From CAZMBI01 sp964564675 (GTDB lineage: Bacteria; Pseudomonadota; Alphaproteobacteria; Rickettsiales; UBA3002), in contig CAZMBI010000030.1 of the NCBI GenBank assembly GCA_964564675.1, forward strand, positions 1 to 6,140: 6,140 nt of DNA. Reading direction: 5' to 3'. Both the position numbers and the translations under genes were made by a program. The stretch's first letter is position 1, and each line of letters begins with the position of its first letter. This document shows positions 1 through 6,140 of this stretch, one piece after another. The notes under the pieces were generated by a model. It saw only the letters and a list, made by a program, of their open reading frames with translations. It was not told the origin of the DNA and made no database searches.

Positions 1-1
1 G

Positions 2-259
2 TTTTATCATGTGGGAGTGGAGCAGGGCTGGTGGGTTGCAACCGGCGGCTGCGCCGCGGCGCCCGGCACGGGGCAGGATCTGGATGCCGTGCGTGCAGCG
101 ATATTGAACGCGCCGCTTGTCGCCTGCGATCAGCCGGAATTTATCTTTCTCGGCCTGTCGATGGCGGGATGGAACACTGGATTTGCCCTGTTATTTGCCT
201 TATATGGTTCGATGTTGTTACTAAAACGAGGTGCCCATCATGCCGCTGCCCGGAGATAA
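2..259 (+). CDS. dsbB: Disulfide bond formation protein B (DsbB), C-terminal part
   Basis: DsbB is an inner-membrane protein that reoxidises the periplasmic thiol oxidase DsbA and passes the electrons to ubiquinone. The gene enters from the left edge, so the N-terminus, the first helices and the first Cys pair are missing. The visible 85 residues begin with a conserved FYHVGVEQGWW segment. Two cysteines follow, one in GGCAAAP and one in ACDQP, matching the second periplasmic Cys pair that exchanges with DsbA. Next come the family motif FLGLSMAGWN and a last transmembrane helix (WNTGFALLFALYGSMLLLKR) with a basic tail. The stop codon lies inside the following gene, a 20-base overlap that suggests co-transcription and translational coupling. 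The GTG at 11 is an internal valine, not the start. The family call is firm; only the missing N-terminus is uncertain. Confidence 0.9.
   Translation, partial: FYHVGVEQGWWVATGGCAAAPGTGQDLDAVRAAILNAPLVACDQPEFIFLGLSMAGWNTGFALLFALYGSMLLLKRGAHHAAARR
228..231 (+). promoter_or_regulatory. Ribosome binding site that decides the coq7 start
   Basis: A GAGG core lies 8 bases before the ATG at 240. The alternative in-frame GTG at 231 overlaps this site and has no Shine-Dalgarno of its own at the right distance, so ATG 240 is the better start. The site lies inside the last codons of dsbB. Confidence 0.7.
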
Positions 260-773
260 ACCAACACACGCGCTGACTGATGAAATTATCCGTGTCAACC
301 ATGCCGGCGAGTATGGCGCGCAACGCATCTATCAGGGACAGCTCGCCGTCCTGGGCAATGATCCCTGCGCGCCCACCCTGCGCCATATGGCCGAGCAGGA
401 GCAGGTGCATTTACAGACCTTTGAGGCATTAATGGTGGCGCGCCGCGCGCGGCCAACGGCGCTGTGGCCGCTGTGGCATGTGGCCGGCTATGCGCTCGGC
501 GCGGGCACCGCACTGATGGGCAAACGTGCCGCCATGGCCTGTACGGTGGCGGTGGAGTCGGTGATTGCCGAGCACTATCAGTCGCAGCTTGAGCAGCTTG
601 ATGAAAACGAACAGGAACTGAAAGATACGATCACCACATTCCGTAACGAAGAAATGGAGCATCACGATATCGGGCTGGAACATGAGGCCGAGCAGGCCCC
701 GCTTTATGATGTGCTCAGCGGGGTGATTAAAACCGGCTGCCAGGCGGCGATCTGGCTGACGAAACGGCTTTAG
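240..773 (+). CDS. coq7: Coq7-type demethoxyubiquinone hydroxylase
   Basis: This is a ferritin-like di-iron monooxygenase that hydroxylates demethoxyubiquinol late in ubiquinone synthesis, at the cytoplasmic membrane. From the ATG at 240 it has 177 residues, a normal length for bacterial Coq7. The expected iron ligands are all visible: E24 in NHAGEYG, E54 and H57 in EQEQVH, E106 in VAVES, and E138 with H141 in the EEMEHHD motif (137-143). The spacing of the first four matches the human enzyme as I recall it (E60, E90, H93, E142). Other family blocks are the RPT motif at 71-73, AGYALGAGTALMG and the C-terminal GCQAAIWLTKRL. It overlaps dsbB by 20 bases, so the pair is probably one operon, and the link makes sense because DsbB consumes ubiquinone. 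No clear intrinsic terminator follows the stop. A start at GTG 231 would add three residues and is less likely. Confidence 0.95.
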   Translation: MPLPGDKPTHALTDEIIRVNHAGEYGAQRIYQGQLAVLGNDPCAPTLRHMAEQEQVHLQTFEALMVARRARPTALWPLWHVAGYALGAGTALMGKRAAMACTVAVESVIAEHYQSQLEQLDENEQELKDTITTFRNEEMEHHDIGLEHEAEQAPLYDVLSGVIKTGCQAAIWLTKRL

Positions 774-890
774 GCAAGCAGCAGGCAGGGGGACAAGCCG
801 GTGGATAAGCCCGACTAAATGCTTTACCAATAATAATAATTTTGCTACCCTCACAAATACTTAAAATAATATACAATTAAGGTAAGCAAC
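774..890. other. AT-rich intergenic gap between coq7 and the small gene
   Basis: This 117-base gap changes from GC-rich to strongly AT-rich after about 825, including four AAT units near 830-841. The octamer-like motifs ACAAGCC (near 801) and ATAAGCC (near 814) are direct, not inverted, so they do not make a terminator. The AT-rich half fits a promoter region for the gene at 891. Confidence 0.5.
842..870 (+). promoter_or_regulatory. Possible sigma-70 promoter for the small gene
   Basis: TTGCTA (842-847) and AATAAT (865-870) are separated by 17 bases, with further TATA-like sequence (TATACAAT) just after. The region is so AT-rich that such matches are expected by chance, so the exact boxes are uncertain. 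The position, about 20 bases before the start codon, leaves only a short leader. Confidence 0.3.
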
Positions 891-1055
891 ATGGACAGCG
901 CGTCATCACAGCCCGAGCCCTTGTTAGATGAGCTTTTCTCCGATCCCATTGTTCAGCTATTGATGAAAACGGATGGCGTGCAGGAACAGGAACTGCGCCC
1001 GCTAATTAATCAATTGACGGAATCGATGAACGCCAGGGCCAAGCCAGCCAATTAG
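891..1055 (+). CDS. Small protein of unknown function, 54 residues
   Basis: The gene encodes 54 residues, beginning MDSASSQPEPLLDELF and ending MNARAKPAN. I do not recognise a named family. The middle is a compact acidic segment with a DELFSDPIVQLLMKTDGV core (about 13-30) and then a predicted helix ELRPLINQL. It has no signal peptide, membrane segment or cysteine, so a soluble cytoplasmic helical protein is likely. Support for it being real: an AAGG Shine-Dalgarno (879-882) 8 bases before the ATG, an AT-rich promoter-like region upstream, sensible amino-acid composition, and a stop 28 bases short of the converging peptidase gene. Similar short D-P-x-x-x-L-M-x-x-D-G-V proteins seem to me to occur in other Alphaproteobacteria, but this is from memory. 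It could be a non-coding chance ORF, though the ribosome binding site argues against that. Confidence 0.65.
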   Translation: MDSASSQPEPLLDELFSDPIVQLLMKTDGVQEQELRPLINQLTESMNARAKPAN

Positions 1056-1095
1056 TGTCAACAGGCGCTAATGCCAACACAGTTCAGCGGCTGGC
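1043..1095. repeat. Nested inverted repeat across the convergent gene ends
   Basis: GCCAGCC (1043-1049) pairs with GGCTGGC (1089-1095). Inside it, GTGT (1055-1058) pairs with ACAC (1077-1080), and GGC (1064-1066) with GCC (1073-1075). The structure covers both stop codons and could slow or end transcription from both sides. There is no T-run on either strand, so it is not a standard intrinsic terminator, and the 40-base gap between the outer arms weakens the case. Confidence 0.3.
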
Positions 1096-2592
1096 AATCT
1101 TGGTTGAGGTCTTGGGCAGCGAAGCCACCTGCTGTTTGATCTGCCGTATCTGCTTTTTAAACGCCGCCAACTCCTGACCTTTCAGCACTTTACCGGTTTC
1201 AAACTTCTCTTCCATCGGATTAACCTTATGCCCGTGCTTGTGCACTTCATAATGCAGATGCGGACCGGTCGAACGGCCGGTTGAGCCGACATAACCGATG
1301 ACCTGGCCCTGCTTGACGCGTTTGCCGCGATGCATCCCTTTGGCAAAGCCGTGCATGTGGGCATAGGCCGTCTCATAGGTGCCGTTATGCTTGAGTTTGA
1401 TGTAATTGCCATAGCCGCCTTTGCGGCCTTTGAATGCCACCACCCCGTCGCCGGCGGCATAAATCGGCGTGCCGGTGGCTGCCGCAAAATCGGTCCCGCG
1501 ATGCATGCGGCTATACCCAAGGATGGGGTGATGACGCATACCAAAACCGGAGGAAATCCGCGCGCCGTTAACCGGCGTGCGCAGCAACGCTTTGACAATA
1601 CTCTCGCCTTTCTCGTTGAAAAAGCCGACCTCGCCATCCTCACTTTCATAGCGATAGATGGTCACCGGCTCGCCGCGCACCTTCAGCATGGCATAAAAAA
1701 TCTTACCATAGCCGACGGCGTCGCCGTCTTCGGTGGTTAGGCGTTCAAACATGACTTCCATCTGATCGCCGCGCCGTATCTCACGCTGAAAGTCCACGTC
1801 GTAACTGTAGGCTTTGACAAGCTCGGCCAGCACCCCGTGTGGGATACCGTGCTCCTGACCCGTTTCAAACAGGCTGTTGGTGATGGTGCCACCGGCATAG
1901 GTCAACTGAGGTGAAAGCGGTTTTCGGGCTTTTTCCACCGAAAACGAACCTTCCGCCATGCGCGCGAGCTCGACTGACTCAACTGGACCCAGCTGAATGC
2001 TTAAACGATCCAGTATGTGCTGATCAGCCAGTACAGGATGCGGCTTCAACGTCACATCCACTTGCTGACCGCTGCGCAGGGTGCGCGGATCGTAGGTCTT
2101 GCGCAGGGCGTCGATCACATCCACCGCCTCATCATAGCTCACCTTGTTACGCACCAGCATCGTAATCAGCGTATCCCCGCGATCGACGGTCAGTGTGCGT
2201 TGCTCGTGTGGCTCAGCGGCCGCTTGCTCGGTAGGCTGCGGCGACAAGGTGTCAGGGGCCGGGGTATCCGGCAGGGTTACCGTCACCTCCGAGCCGGCGG
2301 CCGGCTCGGCCGAACCTGAAGCCGGCTCCAGCGCCGCTACTTTCCCGGCGGTGACCGAAAGCCGGGCGATATCCGGGCTGTGTTGATGCAGGTTGAGCAG
2401 CCGATCATATTCGGGAACGAGTATGTGGGTGACCAACAGGTTGAGAAAAAACGACAGCCCGACACCAAACAGCGAACCGAGCACAAACCAGCTCAGGCGT
2501 ACGCTGTTAATGCGCTTGATGGACGCCGGACGCGATGTAGGCAGAAAACGGTGATTAATTGGCTGATACGGTGTGGTGAGCGCGTATGACAC
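1084..2592 (-). CDS. Membrane-anchored M23 (LytM-type) peptidoglycan endopeptidase
   Basis: This is a predicted zinc endopeptidase that cuts peptide cross-links of the cell wall in the periplasm, similar in layout to E. coli MepM. From GTG 2592 it has 502 residues. Order of parts: a short basic cytoplasmic tail; one transmembrane helix at about 33-58; an Ala/Pro/Glu-rich linker (about 89-129); a LysM/OapA-like segment with TLTVDRGDTLITML (about 132-183); a Csd3/MepM-like middle domain with a SLFETGQEHGIP block (about 230-345); the M23 domain (about 348-462); and a Lys/Gln-rich helical tail. Zinc ligands H364 and D368 (HRGTD) and H447, with catalytic H412 (YAH) and H445 (HLH), are all present, so it should be active. 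The start is chosen for its AAGGG site; ATG 2598 (504 residues) is the alternative, and a reading from 2736 would add an unlikely AT-rich extension. It is divergent from rpsL. Its exact physiological substrate is not shown by sequence. Confidence 0.93.
   Translation of the reverse strand: MSYALTTPYQPINHRFLPTSRPASIKRINSVRLSWFVLGSLFGVGLSFFLNLLVTHILVPEYDRLLNLHQHSPDIARLSVTAGKVAALEPASGSAEPAAGSEVTVTLPDTPAPDTLSPQPTEQAAAEPHEQRTLTVDRGDTLITMLVRNKVSYDEAVDVIDALRKTYDPRTLRSGQQVDVTLKPHPVLADQHILDRLSIQLGPVESVELARMAEGSFSVEKARKPLSPQLTYAGGTITNSLFETGQEHGIPHGVLAELVKAYSYDVDFQREIRRGDQMEVMFERLTTEDGDAVGYGKIFYAMLKVRGEPVTIYRYESEDGEVGFFNEKGESIVKALLRTPVNGARISSGFGMRHHPILGYSRMHRGTDFAAATGTPIYAAGDGVVAFKGRKGGYGNYIKLKHNGTYETAYAHMHGFAKGMHRGKRVKQGQVIGYVGSTGRSTGPHLHYEVHKHGHKVNPMEEKFETGKVLKGQELAAFKKQIRQIKQQVASLPKTSTKIASR
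2287..2328 (-). repeat. Two-copy 21-base tandem repeat in the peptidase linker
   Basis: Two adjacent 21-base units each start with GAGCCGGC on the minus strand and agree at about 15 of 21 positions. They encode EPASGSA and EPAAGSE. The second unit also contains a 17-base palindrome (2291-2307, arms of 8 around a central G). It lies in a flexible low-complexity linker where length changes should be tolerated. Confidence 0.6.
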
Positions 2593-2598
2593 AAGCAT

Positions 2599-2603
2599 CC
2601 CTT
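2599..2603 (-). promoter_or_regulatory. Ribosome binding site for the M23 peptidase
   Basis: On the minus strand AAGGG ends 6 bases before GTG 2592 and directly abuts ATG 2598. Normal spacing favours the GTG as the start, giving an unusual non-ATG initiation two codons inside a nearby ATG. Confidence 0.55.
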
Positions 2604-2638
2604 GGTTTATTAATGCCAAAACGAACACTTGCCTTGCG

Positions 2639-2644
2639 ATTATA
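2639..2644 (-). promoter_or_regulatory. Candidate -10 box for the peptidase gene
   Basis: A perfect TATAAT reads on the minus strand about 47 bases before the GTG start. At the 17-base spacing the -35 position reads CATAAA, a poor match to TTGACA, so the promoter would be weak or activator-dependent. The surrounding DNA is AT-rich, so chance remains possible. Confidence 0.35.
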
Positions 2645-2653
2645 TTGTTTTTG

Positions 2654-2671
2654 GCTGCTTTTTTATGCAGC
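2654..2671. repeat. Short inverted repeat at the -35 position of the peptidase promoter
   Basis: GCTGC (2654-2658) and GCAGC (2667-2671) flank an 8-base AT loop. It overlaps the -35 position for the TATAAT at 2639-2644, so it could be an operator. On the plus strand it is followed by A and seven Ts and resembles a small intrinsic terminator, but no plus-strand gene precedes it. The 5-base arms make either reading tentative. Confidence 0.3.
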
Positions 2672-2740
2672 ATTTTTTTATTAGCTTTACGTATTTTTGC
2701 AGAAATTGCAACCCTTAAGCGACAAAAAAATGGCAAAATC

Positions 2741-2765
2741 GCCCGTTTTTAGACATGTTTCGGGC
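2741..2765. repeat. Inverted repeat GCCCG/CGGGC with 15-base spacer
   Basis: GCCCG (2741-2745) pairs with CGGGC (2761-2765), and the spacer contains the palindrome ACATGT (2752-2757). On the minus strand a T-rich run follows (2724-2730). It could be a regulator site or, if transcription starts further upstream, an attenuator for the peptidase. No regulator is visible in the window. Confidence 0.25.
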
Positions 2766-2857
2766 AGGATCAACGGCGCAGAGCAGGGTGTATAGCTGCT
2801 ATGGCGATCGCCAGCCACAAAAGGCGGCGGCATGGCCCATTTTCCGTTCGGTGAAAA

Positions 2858-2875
2858 CGCCTTGCGGCGCATTTT
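2858..2875 (+). terminator. Weak terminator-like hairpin just upstream of the rpsL promoter
   Basis: CGCC (2858-2861), loop TTGC, GGCG (2866-2869), then C, A and five Ts. The stem is only 4 bases, though fully GC. It sits directly before the rpsL promoter and could insulate the operon from upstream transcription, but no plus-strand gene lies close upstream. Confidence 0.2.
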
Positions 2876-2879
2876 TAGC

Positions 2880-2908
2880 TTGACGTGGCAGAAGGGTCTC
2901 ACTATGTT
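2880..2908 (+). promoter_or_regulatory. Strong sigma-70 type promoter of the str operon
   Basis: TTGACG (2880-2885) and TATGTT (2903-2908) are separated by exactly 17 bases, giving 5 of 6 matches to the -35 consensus and 4 of 6 to the -10. Transcription would begin near 2915, leaving a leader of about 125 bases before rpsL. This explains how the ribosomal genes are expressed without rpoC upstream. Confidence 0.7.
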
Positions 2909-2946
2909 GCGCTTCCTGCCGCCCGGGGCTTGGGGAGCATTTATCC

Positions 2947-2967
2947 ATGAATTACAGGGCGCTATAA
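2947..2967 (+). CDS. Possible six-residue leader peptide of rpsL
   Basis: ATG 2947 opens a mini-ORF encoding MNYRAL and ending at TAA 2965-2967. A GGGGAG site (2932-2937) lies 9 bases before it, which is why it stands out. It falls inside the predicted rpsL leader and ends 72 bases before rpsL. It could affect leader translation or folding. Such short ORFs arise often by chance, and the peptide has no run of one amino acid that would suggest classical attenuation. Confidence 0.2.
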   Translation: MNYRAL

Positions 2968-3039
2968 CAAATTAACCTATCGTGCAAGCGGTTCTGAGTA
3001 TTTCAGCTAACCAGCGCGGATAATGAAGGAGCGTGGCAC

Positions 3040-3411
3040 ATGCCAACGATTAATCAGCTAGTGCGTAAGCCTCGTCATCCCGAGACGAAACGTAATAAAG
3101 TACCAGCCATGCAAGCCTGCCCTCAGAAACGCGGCGTGTGCACCCGGGTTTACACCACAACCCCGAAAAAGCCGAATTCCGCACTGCGTAAGGTGGCGCG
3201 TGTGCGTCTGTCCAACGGCTATGAGGTCACGGCCTACATCCCGGGCGAAGGTCATAATCTGCAGGAACACTCAGTGGTGATGATTCGCGGCGGACGGGTG
3301 AAAGACCTGCCGGGCGTGCGCTATCATATCGTACGCGGCGCGCTGGATACACAGGGTGTGCGGAATCGTAAGCAAAACCGTTCCAAATATGGGGCGAAGC
3401 GGCCCAAGTAG
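3040..3411 (+). CDS. rpsL: Small ribosomal subunit protein uS12
   Basis: S12 sits at the decoding centre of the 30S subunit and helps set translational accuracy. The 123 residues match the usual bacterial length without insertion. Visible blocks are the N-terminal MPTINQLVRKPR, CPQKRGVCTRVYTTTPKKPNSALRK (about 27-51), and PGEGHNLQEHSVVMIRGGRVKDLPG (about 68-92), ending KYGAKRPK. K43 and K88, the sites where changes commonly give streptomycin resistance, are both wild type, and D89 of the KDLPG loop, the known methylthiolation site, is present. Near the C-terminus KQNRSKYG has Asn where many homologues have Arg, a mild variation. AAGGAG (3026-3031) lies 8 bases before the ATG. It is the first gene of the str operon and is followed by rpsG after 16 bases. 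Confidence 0.99.
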   Translation: MPTINQLVRKPRHPETKRNKVPAMQACPQKRGVCTRVYTTTPKKPNSALRKVARVRLSNGYEVTAYIPGEGHNLQEHSVVMIRGGRVKDLPGVRYHIVRGALDTQGVRNRKQNRSKYGAKRPK

Positions 3412-3427
3412 GTAGGAGTAAGCAAGC

Positions 3428-3898
3428 ATGTCACGTCGTCACGCAGCAGCTAAGCGCCACATCAACCCCGATCCAAAATTCGGTGACTGGGTGATTTCCA
3501 AGTTTACCAATGTGCTGATGTATCAGGGTAAGAAATCAGCCGCCGAGCGCATTGTCTACGGCGCGCTGGATATAATTCAGGAAAAAACCAAGAAGGATCC
3601 GGTCGTCGTGTTCCGCGAAGCGCTGGACAACGTCAAGCCGGCTGTGGAGGTGCGCTCCCGCCGCGTCGGCGGCGCCACCTATCAGGTGCCTACGGAAGTG
3701 CGCGAAGAGCGGCGGCTGGCGCTGGCCATCCGCTGGATGATCACGGCCTCCCGTAACCGGTCGGAGAAAACCATGCGTGAGCGGGTGGCGGCGGAGTTGC
3801 TTGATGCGCAGCAACAGCGTGGCTCGGCCGTGAAAAAACGCGAGGACACACATAAGATGGCGGAAGCCAATAAGGCATTCAGCCATTTCCGTTGGTAA
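3428..3898 (+). CDS. rpsG: Small ribosomal subunit protein uS7
   Basis: S7 is a primary binder of the 3' domain of 16S rRNA and starts assembly of the 30S head, close to the E site. It has 156 residues, the common bacterial length, with a basic N-terminus (MSRRHAAAKRHINPD), the beta-hairpin around 73-91 (VEVRSRRVGGATYQVPTEV) that reaches the mRNA exit, and the typical AFSHFRW end. AGGAG (3414-3418) lies 9 bases before the ATG. In E. coli S7 represses its own operon by binding a structured rpsL-rpsG spacer of roughly 100 bases. Here the spacer is 16 bases, so that operator cannot exist in the same form and any autoregulation must act elsewhere. Confidence 0.99.
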   Translation: MSRRHAAAKRHINPDPKFGDWVISKFTNVLMYQGKKSAAERIVYGALDIIQEKTKKDPVVVFREALDNVKPAVEVRSRRVGGATYQVPTEVREERRLALAIRWMITASRNRSEKTMRERVAAELLDAQQQRGSAVKKREDTHKMAEANKAFSHFRW

Positions 3899-3912
3899 TG
3901 ATTGGGATAGGG

Positions 3913-3918
3913 AAAGGA
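3913..3918 (+). promoter_or_regulatory. Widely spaced ribosome binding site of fusA
   Basis: AAAGGA ends 13 bases before ATG 3932, longer than the 8-9 bases used by rpsL, rpsG and tuf. No better in-frame start exists between the rpsG stop and 3932. The ATG overlapping the rpsG stop (3898-3900) is in another frame. Confidence 0.5.
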
Positions 3919-3931
3919 TTCACGTTAGATT

Positions 3932-6025
<2,094 letters not shown>

Positions 6026-6049
6026 GGAATTAAAAGAGGAGTTTGCACT

Positions 6050-6140
6050 ATGTCGAAGGCGAAATTTGAGCGGACCAAGCCGCACTGCAACATTGGGACG
6101 GTGGGTCACGTGGACCACGGGAAGACATCGCTGACGGCGG
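6050..6140 (+). CDS. tuf: Elongation factor Tu, N-terminal fragment
   Basis: EF-Tu delivers aminoacyl-tRNA to the ribosomal A site as a GTP complex. Only the first 30 codons lie in the window: MSKAKFERTKPHCNIGTVGH then VDHGKTSLTA. The P-loop GHVDHGKT occupies 19-26. AGAGGAG (6035-6041) lies 8 bases before the ATG, the strongest site in the operon, as expected for a very abundant protein. The KPHCNIGT form is one I associate with Alphaproteobacteria. The codons are strongly G-ending (17 of 29 after the ATG, with GGG, AAG, ACG and TCG used repeatedly), unlike fusA. Whether other tuf copies exist cannot be seen. The gene is cut by the window edge, not truncated biologically. Confidence 0.97.
   Translation, partial: MSKAKFERTKPHCNIGTVGHVDHGKTSLTA

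Larger units (their letters stand above)
2593..3039. other. Divergent intergenic region between the peptidase and rpsL
   Basis: This 447-base stretch holds no supportable protein gene beyond a possible six-codon leader. The half near the peptidase (2600-2740) is AT-rich with a TATAAT box and a short hairpin. The centre has an inverted repeat at 2741-2765. The rpsL half has a weak terminator-like hairpin at 2858-2875, the strong promoter at 2880-2908 and a leader of about 125 bases. I see no tRNA or rRNA in it. Open reading frames on the minus strand here have no family resemblance and run through the rpsL promoter. Confidence 0.7.

Noticed and set aside
793..822. Possible terminator after coq7 (ACAAGCC and ATAAGCC motifs)
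   Set aside because: The two motifs are direct repeats, not inverted, so they cannot form a hairpin, and no T-run follows.
429..854. Minus-strand open frame opposite coq7
   Set aside because: It is antisense to a certain coq7 gene and shows no domain; its composition follows from coq7 codons.
2593..2736. N-terminal extension of the M23 peptidase to an ATG at 2736
   Set aside because: The extra residues come from AT-rich promoter-like DNA, and a good ribosome binding site lies further in, before GTG 2592.
2687..2902. Minus-strand open frame upstream of the peptidase
   Set aside because: It runs through the rpsL promoter, lacks a clear ribosome binding site and has no recognisable protein features.
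3023..3061. Short ORF from ATG 3023 overlapping the rpsL start
   Set aside because: It overlaps the rpsL ribosome binding site, has none of its own, and the encoded 12 residues look random.
3040..3411. Streptomycin-resistance changes in rpsL
   Set aside because: K43 and K88 are both the wild-type residues.

Overview
The window looks like chromosomal DNA from an alphaproteobacterium with aerobic, ubiquinone-based respiration. Four things point that way: a DsbB tail overlapping a bacterial Coq7-type di-iron hydroxylase; S12, S7 and EF-G proteins of standard bacterial length; an EF-Tu N-terminus reading KPHCNIGTVGHVDHGKTSLTA, a form I associate with Alphaproteobacteria; and a moderately GC-rich composition with AT-rich intergenic stretches. 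I cannot assign an order or genus from sequence alone.

Layout. Positions 2-773 (+): the C-terminal part of dsbB, overlapped by 20 bases by coq7, so the two are probably co-transcribed. Positions 774-890: a short AT-rich gap with a possible promoter. Positions 891-1055 (+): a 54-residue small protein with a good ribosome binding site. Positions 1084-2592 (-): a membrane-anchored LytM/M23 peptidoglycan endopeptidase that converges on the small gene with only 28 bases between the stops. Positions 2593-3039: a 447-base divergent intergenic region with a near-consensus promoter for the str operon, a weaker one for the peptidase, several short inverted repeats and a possible six-codon leader peptide. 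Positions 3040-6140 (+): rpsL, rpsG, fusA and the first 30 codons of tuf, the classic str operon, tightly spaced.

How the genes work together. DsbB passes electrons from periplasmic disulfide formation to ubiquinone, and Coq7 performs a late hydroxylation in making that quinone, so the first pair is functionally linked. The peptidase would cut peptidoglycan cross-links during envelope growth. The str operon supplies two small-subunit proteins and two elongation GTPases. Here it starts from its own promoter beside the peptidase rather than directly after rpoC, and the rpsL-rpsG spacer is too short to hold the S7 translational operator known in E. coli.

I found no mobile element, CRISPR array, tRNA or rRNA, and no convincing new system. 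The points most worth following up are the conserved-looking small protein, the rpsL leader with its mini-ORF, the inverted repeat at the -35 position of the peptidase promoter, and the G-ending codon bias at the start of tuf.
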